A stretch of 49,904 nucleotides of DNA, from NCBI RefSeq assembly GCF_005217525.1, contig NZ_PNXQ01000016.1, forward strand, positions 381,948 through 431,851, written 5' to 3'. The notes under the pieces are model-generated. The model ran no database searches. It worked only from the letters and a program-made list of their open reading frames with translations, and was not told the origin of the DNA. The stretch comes from Paenibacillus terrae. Its GTDB lineage: Bacteria; Bacillota; Bacilli; Paenibacillales; Paenibacillaceae. Positions within the stretch are counted from its first letter, which is position 1, and every line of letters starts with the position of its first letter. Made by a program: the position numbers and the translations under genes. Positions 1 through 8,675 of the stretch are shown in pieces.

Positions 1-438
1 ATAATAGTTGAATTGCACTTTTGTCGTGTCTTTGCCTAAAAATTCAATATCTATTTCATCCCATTTCGTGCCATTAGCAGGTCCCGTATATGTGAAAAAG
101 GAAGATACGATTCCTGTATTTTTAGCAGGTTTCATGCTGACCTCGTATAAGCCGTATCCGTAAGTATTCTTCGAGCGATACTCTCCGCCGTCAAATTTAT
201 TGTACGCAGGACTTGTTAAGCTAAGCTTCATTTTGCCATCGTTAGTAAAATTGACATTATTGGCACGCCAAGTGCAATTAAACATGCTCCCATTGGAATA
301 TCCATCTGCCTTTTGCCATGTACTCGAATTAAAATAACTTAATGGTTCCCAGAACACATCCGCCGCCAAAGCGCTTACCGAAAAAAACAGAGAAACTACA
401 CCCGTGGTTACCAGCGTAAACCAATACTTCTTCTTCAT
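1..438 (-). CDS. gluB: Endo-beta-1,3-1,4-glucanase (lichenase), GH16, partial
   Basis: Secreted enzyme that cuts mixed-linkage beta-glucan (lichenan, cereal glucan). The visible 146 residues are the N-terminal part; the gene runs off the left edge. A signal peptide is clear (MKKK, hydrophobic core, ending SALA before ADVFWEPL). The GH16 catalytic motif DEIDIEF, with both catalytic Glu and the helper Asp, lies near residues 124-130. The start at 438 follows GGAGGTG at good spacing. It lies just downstream of xynD on the same strand, the tandem xynD-gluB order reported for Bacillus (now Paenibacillus) polymyxa. Only the catalytic core start is seen, so integrity of the rest is unknown. Confidence 0.93.
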   Translation of the reverse strand, partial: MKKKYWFTLVTTGVVSLFFSVSALAADVFWEPLSYFNSSTWQKADGYSNGSMFNCTWRANNVNFTNDGKMKLSLTSPAYNKFDGGEYRSKNTYGYGLYEVSMKPAKNTGIVSSFFTYTGPANGTKWDEIDIEFLGKDTTKVQFNYY

Positions 439-528
439 AAATACACCTCCATGTAATTCCAAACATGAACAATGTTGTGGAAATACGGTTTCCAGAAAAT
501 GTGGTACGGGCTGCCGGAAACCAAATAA

Positions 529-561
529 TAGAGCGCTTACATATTTGGTGTCCTCATTATA
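529..561 (-). promoter_or_regulatory. Possible gluB promoter with half cre-like site
   Basis: On the minus strand a TATAAT (556-561) is followed about 12 bases downstream by ATGTAAGCGCTCTA (529-542). The left half matches the CcpA cre consensus well and the right half poorly. No good -35 box is visible. This would put a catabolite-repression roadblock just after the start of gluB transcription. Tentative. Confidence 0.35.
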
Positions 562-708
562 TATGGACATAGTGCAGTAAACTATAGAAAACTTTAAAGA
601 AGTATATTCACTTTTTAAGATTCGTGTCAGGACGACGTGAAAGATCTGTTCACGGATGTCCCGGTTTCACAAAAGGTCCAAAACAACTACTGTTTATACG
701 AGCGATCA

Positions 709-2613
709 TTATGAAAATTCAATGAAATCCACGTAGGCATCCCAAGTGCCGTCATCGCTCGTCAAGGTGAGTTTGACCTCCTGATCTCCGGTAGCGTGAG
801 TAATATTGGACAAGGTTTGGACAGTCGGCGTTTTGCCCGTGAAATAGAAGGAACCTACAGTTACTCCTCCAATAACCAAGTCCACCTTGGCCGTACCAGC
901 ATTGCTTGAAGCCCCCCGCACTGAGATATTATGCGTAGATTTAGCAAAATACTGTGAATATGATGCGTAGTCAGCAGTGGCTTACAAGGCGACCCCGTCA
1001 AACGGTGCACTGATCTTGCCCGCATAAGTGCCGCCAATATTCATATTTTCAGCTTCAACCTTTGTCCCCGTATTGCCCCCCGTGTTGGGAGTGAACTGCC
1101 AGGCATCCAGATTGAAGAGATTGCCGCTGCCTGCCCCAGTAAACACCAGATATATGTTGTGAACTCCAGTGGCATTGCTAATCGTGGTCTGTACTTCTCT
1201 CCAGATTTGCATCCCTCCAGTTGAAGGTACGTTCAAGGTACCGACCAGAGGGCCTGTCTCACGATCAAGCCGTACTTCAATATTGCCACCAGCATTCGTG
1301 GCCACATTAGCTTTGAAGGTTTTCGCTCCGTTAGAACCAAAATCGGCTTTCCCGACAGCGATCCAGTCCCCATTGTGGATGTTGGTTACATTCAGATTAC
1401 TAATCGGCCCACCGCTGGCTTGCGTGGGTTCGGTCGTAACGCCTGCTTGCCATGCAATGGTCTCCGCTTCAACTCTGGTATACGGATTCAGATTGGATAG
1501 TTGAGCGATTCCTGTCATATTCCCCTGCACCTCAGAGATGCTCCCGTCCGCATTATGCACCAGCTTATTAATATGCGGAGAGCGATAGCCTTTTCCATCT
1601 CCAATTTGAGCCTTGCTGACCGTTTGGGCATGGTACACGACATACCATTCATTCTTAAAATTAAATACTGCATGGTGATTGTTGCCGCCAACGCCGAAGA
1701 ACGTATACGGATTTTTTAGGAAATGGCCTTTATAAGTGAAAGGACCCATCGGGTTGTCGCTGACCGTATAGCCGATTTCACCTGCAGGGTACTGCGGCGG
1801 ATGTGATCCGGCAAAATTGATACAGTACGAATAGTAGTACTTGCCGTTGTGCTTATGAATGCCGGAATCCTCAAACAGGTAAGGAGCATCAATGGTGGTA
1901 GCGCTCCCAATCACACTGATCATATCCGCGCCTAATTTGATGACTCTGGCAGTTTTCGGATTAGCAATGGAAGCCGAATCGGATTCATTAGGAATTCCTC
2001 CACCACTATACAGGTATCCTGTACCATCATCATCCACCAGTACAGCCGGATCAAAAAGCCAAGTCACGCCAGCCATCCCAGGTGTACTATGTGTCACAAG
2101 TGCTTTGCCAAGCGGGTCTGTCCAAGGTCCGATAGGCGTGTCCGCTGTCAGGACGCCAATACCTGCTCCGCCATTGGCGAAATATAAAAAGAACTTGTCT
2201 CTGCCATTTATTTTTTTATGCGCAATGGCTGGAGCCCAGGAGTTAGAAGCCCATTTGGCAATGCCTCTACCGTTGTTCTTGTTGTTGGCACCTGCGACTG
2301 GTATCGTTCCGTGATCCGTCCAGTTCACCATGTCCGCAGAGGATATGACCTGGATGCGATCCAGTGCACTGAAGTCATTGTCTTTAATCGACCCATTCTT
2401 GTTATACACATACGTATCACTTGACATGTAGATATACACCCTTCCGTCATACACCAATGCATAAGGGTCAGCTCCCAATTTATGATCCATCAGAGGGTTG
2501 GAATTTCCTGGTAGTTTAGCCAGTGGTCGATTGGCAGCATTCACATTTAGCATGGGAAAGACACCGAGCAATAAAGCGAAGGAAAGAAATAAAACTAAAC
2601 ATTTTCTAATCAT
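709..2613 (-). pseudogene. xynD: GH43 arabinoxylan arabinofuranohydrolase/xylanase with in-frame stop before the end of its CBM
   Basis: Extracellular hemicellulase that removes arabinose from arabinoxylan. Signal peptide MIRKCLVLFLSFALLLGV.., then a GH43 five-blade catalytic domain (about residues 35-375; GADPYAL with the base Asp near the start, PAGEIGYTV with the probable acid Glu), then a CBM6-type module (about 380-510). A last module (from about 518) matches the calcium-dependent CBM36 known from P. polymyxa Xyn43A. Codon 544 is TAA (982-984), giving a 543-aa product. The reading frame then continues open for 90 more codons to 709, ending WDAYVDFIEFS; the sum is about the known 635-aa length. 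The catalytic domain and CBM6 should still be made, but CBM36 is cut off after about 25 residues. Start at 2613 has GGAGGTAAT. A sequencing error at the stop is possible. Confidence 0.9.
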
Positions 2614-3294
2614 AACATTACCTCCGTTTTTTTATATGGTAAGCCGAGCTACCCGTAAATTCATCAAATTCAGGAATATGCTCAGACCTCTACCCGTAAG
2701 GGGAACGGCTGTGAAGAATGGTTAGAGATAGAAACAAAAATGAAATCGCTTACAAAATTATTATTTAGGAGCGCTCTACGAGAGGGGAATCGCTACATAC
2801 TTATCTCTGTTCTTCTATTGGCAGCTCCAGTTATTGATTGAAAATAATGGGTTTTATTTGGCGTAATTGTAACATGCTCTATTAAAAATAACAATATCAT
2901 TCTATTTTAAAAAAGAGCAAACCGAAAGGGATGAAACTCAATGGTTTACTCCGTAAAATACTGACATCAGATCAGGCGATCTTGGCTCCACTCTTGAGAC
3001 CTCTGACTCTCAATCAGCATGACCAGTTTGAGTCTAGAGTCATAGCGAGATATTGTGAGGAGACCAATTCCCACAAATTATGATAACTGTCAAGCATGGT
3101 GCCCTACTGGGGGTAAATCCTGTTCTGCGTTTCTTATCCATTACATACGGTCTAAAAACAATCAGCACCTCCAACACCAGCTTTTTGGTCGGTCTTACGA
3201 CGACCATACAACGAACCATGTCGCTATAATCCATGAGCATTCATATAGTTCACTGCTGTTCTAAAACGACCAATTTATCTATTACCATCATTAT
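2614..3294. other. Intergenic region between xynD and ykkD; no gene recognised
   Basis: It holds the xynD leader and cre site at its left end. A 66-codon open frame on the minus strand (3040-3240) has no convincing ribosome site and resembles nothing I know. The rest is AT-rich without recognisable coding or RNA structure. Confidence 0.5.
2739..2757 (-). promoter_or_regulatory. CcpA cre site upstream of xynD
   Basis: TTTGTAAGCGATTTCATT on the minus strand matches every fixed position of the cre consensus (WTGNAARCGNWWWCAWW). It lies about 130 bases upstream of the xynD start. This implies glucose repression of the xynD-gluB pair. Confidence 0.7.
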
Positions 3295-3609
3295 TCAGCT
3301 TACCAGTTTTAGACCAACTGCTGAACCGAGTACCATTGCAATGAACAGAATTCTCGCGGTATTATGCGGTTCACCGTAAAAGATCATACCTAATATGGCC
3401 CCGCCCGAAGCTCCAATACCGGTCCAGACGGCATAGGCTGTTCCCATTGGTAGTGTTTCCATGGCCAGGTTTAGGAACAAAAAGCTCAATCCAAAGCCTC
3501 CAAGCAAGTAGAAAGCGGACAGGAAATTCCGGTCTTTATGGAGTTTATTAATCATGAGAACTCCAATCATCTCAAATACGCCTGCCAAAATTAGAAAGAC
3601 CCAGTTCAT
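3295..3609 (-). CDS. ykkD: SMR-family transporter subunit, YkkD type
   Basis: Small four-helix SMR membrane protein, 104 aa, one half of a paired (heteromeric) exporter. The conserved membrane Glu is in the first helix (GVFEMIGVL), and PMGTAYAVWTGIG is the SMR signature loop. It starts 3 bases after the ykkC stop, with its ribosome site inside the end of ykkC, so the two are translated together. The guanidine-I riboswitch upstream points to guanidinium as the substrate; older literature calls YkkCD a multidrug pump. Confidence 0.9.
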   Translation of the reverse strand: MNWVFLILAGVFEMIGVLMINKLHKDRNFLSAFYLLGGFGLSFLFLNLAMETLPMGTAYAVWTGIGASGGAILGMIFYGEPHNTARILFIAMVLGSAVGLKLVS

Positions 3610-3612
3610 ATG

Positions 3613-3954
3613 TCAGTGCACCTCTTCTCCTTCTTTCTTCTCTTTGCTCTGTATTTTGAGTCCTACAACCCCGAGCAGAAGCAGCCCGATCAGCATCAAT
3701 TTAGATCCCTGTACCTCAGCACCAAACAACAAAATTTCTGCCAATACAGTGCCGGCCGTTCCCAAACCGACAAACACTGCATATACTGTTCCTACCGGAA
3801 GTGTACGGGAAGCCATAATCATGAGTATGAAACTGACAAAAATGGCGACTAAAGTCCCCACCCACTCTAACCATCCACTGGCATGTTTCAAGCCGATAAC
3901 CCATCCAACTTCAAATAATGCTGCAATTACAACAGATAACCATGTCTTGTTCAT
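3613..3954 (-). CDS. ykkC: SMR-family transporter subunit, YkkC type
   Basis: First gene of the paired SMR exporter, 113 aa, four predicted transmembrane helices. LFEVGWVIGLKHA carries the essential helix-1 Glu, and PVGTVYAVFVGLGTAG is the family signature. The C-terminal tail is charged (KEKKEGEEVH), as in B. subtilis YkkC. Together with YkkD it should form a heterodimer exporting guanidinium in exchange for protons. It is expressed from the riboswitch-controlled leader at about 4010-4145. Confidence 0.92.
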   Translation of the reverse strand: MNKTWLSVVIAALFEVGWVIGLKHASGWLEWVGTLVAIFVSFILMIMASRTLPVGTVYAVFVGLGTAGTVLAEILLFGAEVQGSKLMLIGLLLLGVVGLKIQSKEKKEGEEVH

Positions 3955-4012
3955 TCTGTGCTTCCTCCTTTTTGATAACGCTGCAAATGTAGTATGGATT
4001 TAAAGCAGCAAA

Positions 4013-4060
4013 TAAAAAAAGCCTGAGATCATACTGCATACAGCAGTTTTTCTCCCAGGC
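4013..4060 (-). terminator. Riboswitch-controlled intrinsic terminator
   Basis: On the minus strand GCCTGGGAG ... CTCAGGC forms a stem, with an inner CTGCTGTATGCAG hairpin, followed by TTTTTTT. The left arm overlaps the 3' end of the guanidine aptamer, so ligand binding should prevent terminator formation. Confidence 0.75.
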
Positions 4061-4142
4061 TTTTATCCCTCCGTGACACAGTACGACGACTGTGAGTTTT
4101 CTCTCGGACCAGCCGATATTACATCGCGGAACCCTAGAAAAC
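4044..4142 (-). promoter_or_regulatory. Guanidine-I (ykkC) riboswitch aptamer
   Basis: The minus strand carries the family's hallmark pieces in order: CTAGGGTTCCGC, then GGTCCGAGAGAAAACTCACAG, then ACGGAGGGATAAAAGCCTGGGAG. Known members bind guanidinium and turn on exporters or carboxylases. Here it precedes ykkC-ykkD and partly overlaps the terminator. Confidence 0.92.
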
Positions 4143-4285
4143 ATTTTTGAATTCAATTATAGTTAATATTATACATATTAGTGAATAAATAACAACATAA
4201 AATTAATAAGGACTTGGATATCATCAGGTAGTGCTAAGTAAGCTGTCCCAATATCACATATCCCAATGTATATTTCTTTATGCAA

Positions 4286-4852
<567 letters not shown>

Positions 4853-4865
4853 TCATATAAATCAA

Positions 4866-5318
4866 TCAATAATTTCTTTTGTTCCCCTTTTTCACGAATT
4901 CCCAGTCATTTCCTATGTTTTCTCTTACTCTTTGAAGAAGATTGAAAATGGTTTCTACTTCTCTTTCCGAAAATCCCTCTAATGCAACGTTATTGGAATA
5001 AACATTTTCTCTTTTTATAAAAGGATAAACATTGTTCCCTTTCTCTGTTGGAAAGAGTTTTTTGATTTTTTTGTTATGGTTATCCTCTTTCTTTTCAATA
5101 AATCCATTAATTACAAGTTTCTTTATGGCACGAGATGCTGTTGTTCGATCTACTTTTATCATCTCAGCTAACTTTTCTTGAATGATTCCTGGGTTTTCGC
5201 ATATTCGCACAAGGTACAAATACTGCCCTTTTGTAAGGTCATATTCCTTAAATTCGATATTACTTATAGAATCCAATGCCCTTGCTATCATTCCAATTTC
5301 ACGAAGTACTTCCTTCAT
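4866..5318 (-). CDS. MarR-family transcriptional regulator
   Basis: Winged-helix repressor, 150 aa. The HTH is at about residues 47-85 (ENPGIIQEKLAEMIKVDRTTASRAIKKLV) followed by the wing with charged residues (KKEDNHNKKIKKLFPTEKG). It is first in a probable marR-paiA operon and should bind the large inverted repeat just upstream. A decayed divergent membrane-protein frame lies on the other side of the operator. The ligand is unknown. Confidence 0.88.
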   Translation of the reverse strand: MKEVLREIGMIARALDSISNIEFKEYDLTKGQYLYLVRICENPGIIQEKLAEMIKVDRTTASRAIKKLVINGFIEKKEDNHNKKIKKLFPTEKGNNVYPFIKRENVYSNNVALEGFSEREVETIFNLLQRVRENIGNDWEFVKKGNKRNY

Positions 5319-5342
5319 AATTAACTCCTTTGTCTCTATTTT

Positions 5343-5403
5343 GTTGCAAATGCAATAAAAATGGTATGTATTAAATTTACTCTAATTTTGTTGTATTTGC
5401 AAC
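5343..5403. promoter_or_regulatory. Inverted-repeat operator upstream of marR
   Basis: GTTGCAAATGCAA (5343-5355) is mirrored by TTGTATTTGCAAC (5391-5403), 12 of 13 positions complementary, with the marR promoter region between them. Typical two-site arrangement for a MarR autorepressor. Confidence 0.6.
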
Positions 5404-5445
5404 ATGTAATTATGATAAAGAGGTTTGGTAGGACTGTCTATAAAT

Positions 5446-5670
5446 GTGGGGATTGCACAATTTAATAACATCTGAACTATGGTACAGCAAAGCTGTTTGT
5501 TTTGGAATTGGTTTAATGGACCCATTGGTGTTGGAACTTTGTTAACCGTTTGCTTAGGGGGGCTAATACTCAATTGCTTTATGCCATTTACTGGGAAAGT
5601 ACTAGACCGCATATTAACACACTCTGGTACATCACCAAATCATGAGAAAGATAAAAAGCATTCTATATAG
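5446..5670 (+). pseudogene. Remnant of a small membrane protein, possibly YczE/YitT-like C terminus
   Basis: A frame runs NVGIAQFNNI, hits a TGA, then continues LFWNWFNGPIGVGTLLTV.. to a stop at 5670. The GPIGVGTLL stretch followed by a hydrophobic segment resembles the C-terminal helices of YczE-type membrane proteins, but the match is weak. There is no ribosome site and the frame is far too short. It lies divergent from marR and may be what is left of a target gene. Confidence 0.35.
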
Positions 5671-5860
5671 GTAACTTTATAGCTCTTGCAGTAGTAACTT
5701 TATCCCAAAATTTCATGTTCGATAGTTCTTCTTGGTTAATTCCCTCATTATCATAGAATGGCTGGATGGTTGTTATCAAATCCAGTTGCAGTATTAAGGG
5801 CCATTATGCTCTCACACCATGAAATAGTAATTCGCCCTTTCCGGTAGTGGAAAGATTGTT

Positions 5861-5898
5861 ACAATAAAGAAGACTGCCGATAAATTTCACCGACAGTC
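5861..5898 (-). terminator. Intrinsic terminator after the 34-aa gene
   Basis: On the minus strand GACTGTCG..CGGCAGTC forms an 8-bp stem with one G.U pair, followed by TTCTTTATT. It lies 30 bases after the stop of the small gene at 5929. Confidence 0.7.
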
Positions 5899-5928
5899 CT
5901 TCTCTTCCAAGTAGTATACTCCTCAATC

Positions 5929-6033
5929 CTATTCGCTGGATAACTCCTTGAGCGATTTGATTTTACCATGGGGATGCTGTTCTTGCTTTCGTGACTTCCA
6001 GGCAGCTTCTTTTCTTCTCTTCTGGTGAGCCAT
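5929..6033 (-). CDS. Small basic protein, 34 aa (DUF6254-like)
   Basis: A 34-codon frame with an excellent ribosome site (AAAGGAGG, 7 bases before ATG). It is followed at once by an intrinsic terminator, so it looks like a real single-gene unit. The product starts MAHQKRRKEAAWKSRKQEQ and contains HPHGKIKSLKELSSE. It is rich in Lys/Arg and resembles the short DUF6254 proteins of bacilli (RKQ.Q.PHGKVKSFKEL); that likeness is from memory. The function is unknown. A longer overlapping frame (5859-6071) has no ribosome site and is rejected. Confidence 0.65.
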   Translation of the reverse strand: MAHQKRRKEAAWKSRKQEQHPHGKIKSLKELSSE

Positions 6034-6491
6034 AACAGATATCCTCCTTTGGAAATTGTGATGTATACCACTTCCTTATGTTGTCATTTCTCGGCTCTGT
6101 TCATTCATAAAACTAAATTTGTTGGATTTTTTGTTATAACTCAGGGTGATACCTGCCCCGTTTTTACAATTCCAAAGTAGCTGGAACTGCTGTTAGTAGC
6201 TTCCAGAAAATATGAAAACTGCTGCTTTCCGATGTTCGACTCATCTGCGAATTCCTACTTCGGATTCCAGTTATCGCTCCCCATTTCTTACCTTGATAAA
6301 AGCGCAAAGGGTTACTTTTTCTGGCAACAAGCGATCGACAAGCTCACGAAATCCGGAGTGATCATCGGCTATGCCAGTGCAATCAGCACGAGCTGCTGGG
6401 ATACAATACCGCCGTCGATATGGATGACTTTTTACAGGCTTTCTTCCGGTATCCGCTAGGACGCGCTATTTAGTTTGATTTGGACGAAAAT
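6034..6491. other. Intergenic region with degenerate coding traces
   Basis: Around 6230-6460 two plus-strand frames look protein-like (AIDKLTKSGVIIGYA, and in another frame NTAVDMDDFLQAFFRYPLG). This suggests an old frameshifted gene. I do not recognise the family and see no start signal. Confidence 0.3.
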
Positions 6492-7364
6492 CTATATTCT
6501 CAGACTCTCCATAAAAAAGCTCAATGCGTTGGACACCCACTTTTTGGGATGAAGAACAAGCTGGATCTCCAGCTTGAGCTCGGTATGCTCAAAGGGTAAC
6601 ACCTTTAGCTCTTCCCGTTCAATCTCCTCCAGCGCGGCCATTAGCGGTAGAATGGATATACCTTCTCCGGTTTTGATGCTCCGCTTGATCGCTTCCGGAT
6701 TACCCAACTCTAGGCCCACTCGATAGGCGATTCCATTTGCGCGAAGCACCCTTTCCAGCAGCTGCCTGTAGTTGCACGTATGCTCGGGCATGATCCACTC
6801 CGCATCCACCAGATCGTCCAGCCTGATTCGCTCTTTAGCGATAAGCGGATGGTTCGGATGGACAATCAGCACAAGCGGTTCTTCGCGAATCCTAATCCAC
6901 TGTAAGGCCGGATCGCTTGAATCGTCCGCGAGGATCAGCCCGACATCAGCCTCCCCTTCCCTGACCTGGTGCAAAATCATCTCTTCGCGATCCGTATGCA
7001 ACCGTATGTTCAGATCAGGGTATTCTTTGCGGGTCGCCTGCATATACGGCGGCAAAAAATACGAAGCGATGGAATCCATGGTACCGATCATCATGGAACC
7101 CCCGCCCTGCTTGGCCAATTTTTCTTTGGATTGCTCGAAGAGCTCCAGCATTTGTCCGGCAAGCTTGAACAGCTCTTCCCCGGCGGAGGTAAGACGAATC
7201 TTGTTGTTGCTGTAGCGATCGAACAATTTGACCTGATACGCTTTCTCCAGCTTCTGAATCTGGGTCGTGACACTGGATTGTGCGTAACCGAGCACTTCTG
7301 CTGCTCTCGTAAAGCTTTCACGAATGGCAACTTCCCGAAATGTCTGAAGATAGATGAAATCCAA
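6492..7364 (-). CDS. LysR-family transcriptional regulator
   Basis: About 290 aa. N-terminal winged HTH (TFREVAIRESFTRAAEVLGYAQSSVTTQIQKLE) followed by the two-lobe substrate-binding domain (from about residue 85, MIGTMDSIASYFLPPYM). I place the start at the TTG at 7364, which has GGGGTGATC upstream and gives the usual LDFIYLQTF start; an ATG at 7403 would add 13 residues. It is divergent from the dapA-like gene and probably regulates it. The effector is unknown. Confidence 0.88.
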   Translation of the reverse strand: MDFIYLQTFREVAIRESFTRAAEVLGYAQSSVTTQIQKLEKAYQVKLFDRYSNNKIRLTSAGEELFKLAGQMLELFEQSKEKLAKQGGGSMMIGTMDSIASYFLPPYMQATRKEYPDLNIRLHTDREEMILHQVREGEADVGLILADDSSDPALQWIRIREEPLVLIVHPNHPLIAKERIRLDDLVDAEWIMPEHTCNYRQLLERVLRANGIAYRVGLELGNPEAIKRSIKTGEGISILPLMAALEEIEREELKVLPFEHTELKLEIQLVLHPKKWVSNALSFFMESLRI

Positions 7365-7472
7365 GCTGATCACCCCATCGAAATTATTGATGAGAATTAT
7401 CACTTATTATAGATAACTCTGATGCTATCTCCTATGTTACATTAGATTTAATTCAACGGGAAGGGATAACTG

Positions 7473-8357
7473 ATGATGATGAACGAACAACATATTCATG
7501 GGATTTTTATACCGCTGATTACACCTTTTTCGCGTGACTATAAGCTGGACATCAATTCGTACCGGAAGTATGTTACCTATCTTGCAGGCCATGACATCCA
7601 GGGTCTGGTGGTTAACGGTACGACGGGAGAGTCACCGACCGTATCCTGGGATGAAGTCAAACAGATGGTACAGGTAACGCAGGATGTTCTGAAGAGCATG
7701 AACAAAACTATTCCGATCATCATTGGCACGGGAACGAACGATACCTATTCAACGGTGCATCGGACGGAAATGGCGGCTGAATTAGGAGCGGATGCAGCCA
7801 TGGTGGTCACTCCGTATTACAACCGGCCGACGCAGGAAGGAATCTTGGAGCATTTCCGTGTCGTATCTCGTGTAGGCCTGCCTGTGCTTGTATACGAGAT
7901 TCCGGTTCGCACTGGCAGTCGCATGACATTAGATACAATACGCAAAGTACTCGACCTGGATGGCGTAATTGGGCTCAAGGACAGCACGGGCGGTCTTGAT
8001 CTGCTCTTGAAATTGACCCAGTACGAGACTAAGCCTATCCTCTGCGGAGAGGATGCCTATTTCCATGCCATGCTATGTCAGGGGGCTGCTGGCGGTATGC
8101 TTGCATCCGCTCATATCAACATCCAGAAGTATGTGGAGATATACCAACGTTTTGTGACTGGTGATATGAACGGGGCGCGAGACAGTTTCATGCTACTGGA
8201 GCCGATGATCCAGCATGTATTTGCAGAGCCAGCCCCGGCCGCGATCAAGTGGTGGCTTGCCCAGCAAGAGATTATTGCCGCCGAGCAATTACGTCTGCCA
8301 CTTATGCCGCTGTCGGATCAGGTGAAGCAGGGTCTCCTGAATTCGATCGTATCCTGA
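7473..8357 (+). CDS. Dihydrodipicolinate synthase / DapA-family aldolase
   Basis: Class I Schiff-base aldolase, 294 aa, (beta/alpha)8 barrel. NGTTGESPT (about 48-56) is the phosphate/pyruvate loop, VYEIPVRTG (about 139) carries the catalytic Tyr and Arg, and GLKDSTGG (about 167) carries the Schiff-base Lys. Housekeeping DapA normally condenses pyruvate with aspartate semialdehyde. Here VYNVP is replaced by VYEIP and the gene stands alone opposite a LysR regulator, so it could serve another pyruvate-dependent aldol reaction. Three ATGs in a row begin the frame, with AAGGGA just upstream. Followed by two hairpins. Confidence 0.85.
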   Translation: MMMNEQHIHGIFIPLITPFSRDYKLDINSYRKYVTYLAGHDIQGLVVNGTTGESPTVSWDEVKQMVQVTQDVLKSMNKTIPIIIGTGTNDTYSTVHRTEMAAELGADAAMVVTPYYNRPTQEGILEHFRVVSRVGLPVLVYEIPVRTGSRMTLDTIRKVLDLDGVIGLKDSTGGLDLLLKLTQYETKPILCGEDAYFHAMLCQGAAGGMLASAHINIQKYVEIYQRFVTGDMNGARDSFMLLEPMIQHVFAEPAPAAIKWWLAQQEIIAAEQLRLPLMPLSDQVKQGLLNSIVS

Positions 8358-8399
8358 TAAATCAACTTGTCTCAGACTTCCCAATCATAACGTAGAAGA

Positions 8400-8452
8400 A
8401 GGGGCTGTCCCAAAAGCAGCTTTTTCATTAAATAAGGACAGTCTCCTAAATG
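8400..8452 (+). terminator. Imperfect hairpin after the dapA-like gene
   Basis: GGGGCTGTCC..GGACAGTCTCC can pair around a long loop, 43 bases after the stop. It resembles the degenerate repeat tails often seen between genes in this group. Weak as a terminator on its own. Confidence 0.35.
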
Positions 8453-8508
8453 AAAAAAACACCGAACCGGGCAAGGAGGTCATTCTTGTCTGGTTCGGTT
8501 GTTTTTTT
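8453..8508. terminator. Bidirectional intrinsic terminator
   Basis: AAAAAAACACCGAACC..GGTTCGGTTGTTTTTTT: the stem is flanked by A and T runs, so it works on both strands. It lies between convergent genes. Confidence 0.8.
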
Positions 8509-8675
8509 CGTCCACTTTGTGCTTTTTTAGCAGATTATGGGCAAGGGATACAGTGTTGCCCTCATCTTCCGTTTATACTGGAAGTACGGTAGACTGACCT
8601 GGATTTTGCGGTTACCGGCCGTCTTGGTACAAGAATGCTTTATATATTGTTATCAAAGAGTAGGCAGGCCTTTCA

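Noticed and set aside
3040..3264. Overlapping open frames on both strands between xynD and ykkD
   Set aside because: No ribosome site, no recognisable family.
5859..6071. 70-codon minus-strand frame
   Set aside because: No ribosome site, and it overlaps in another frame the better supported 34-codon gene.
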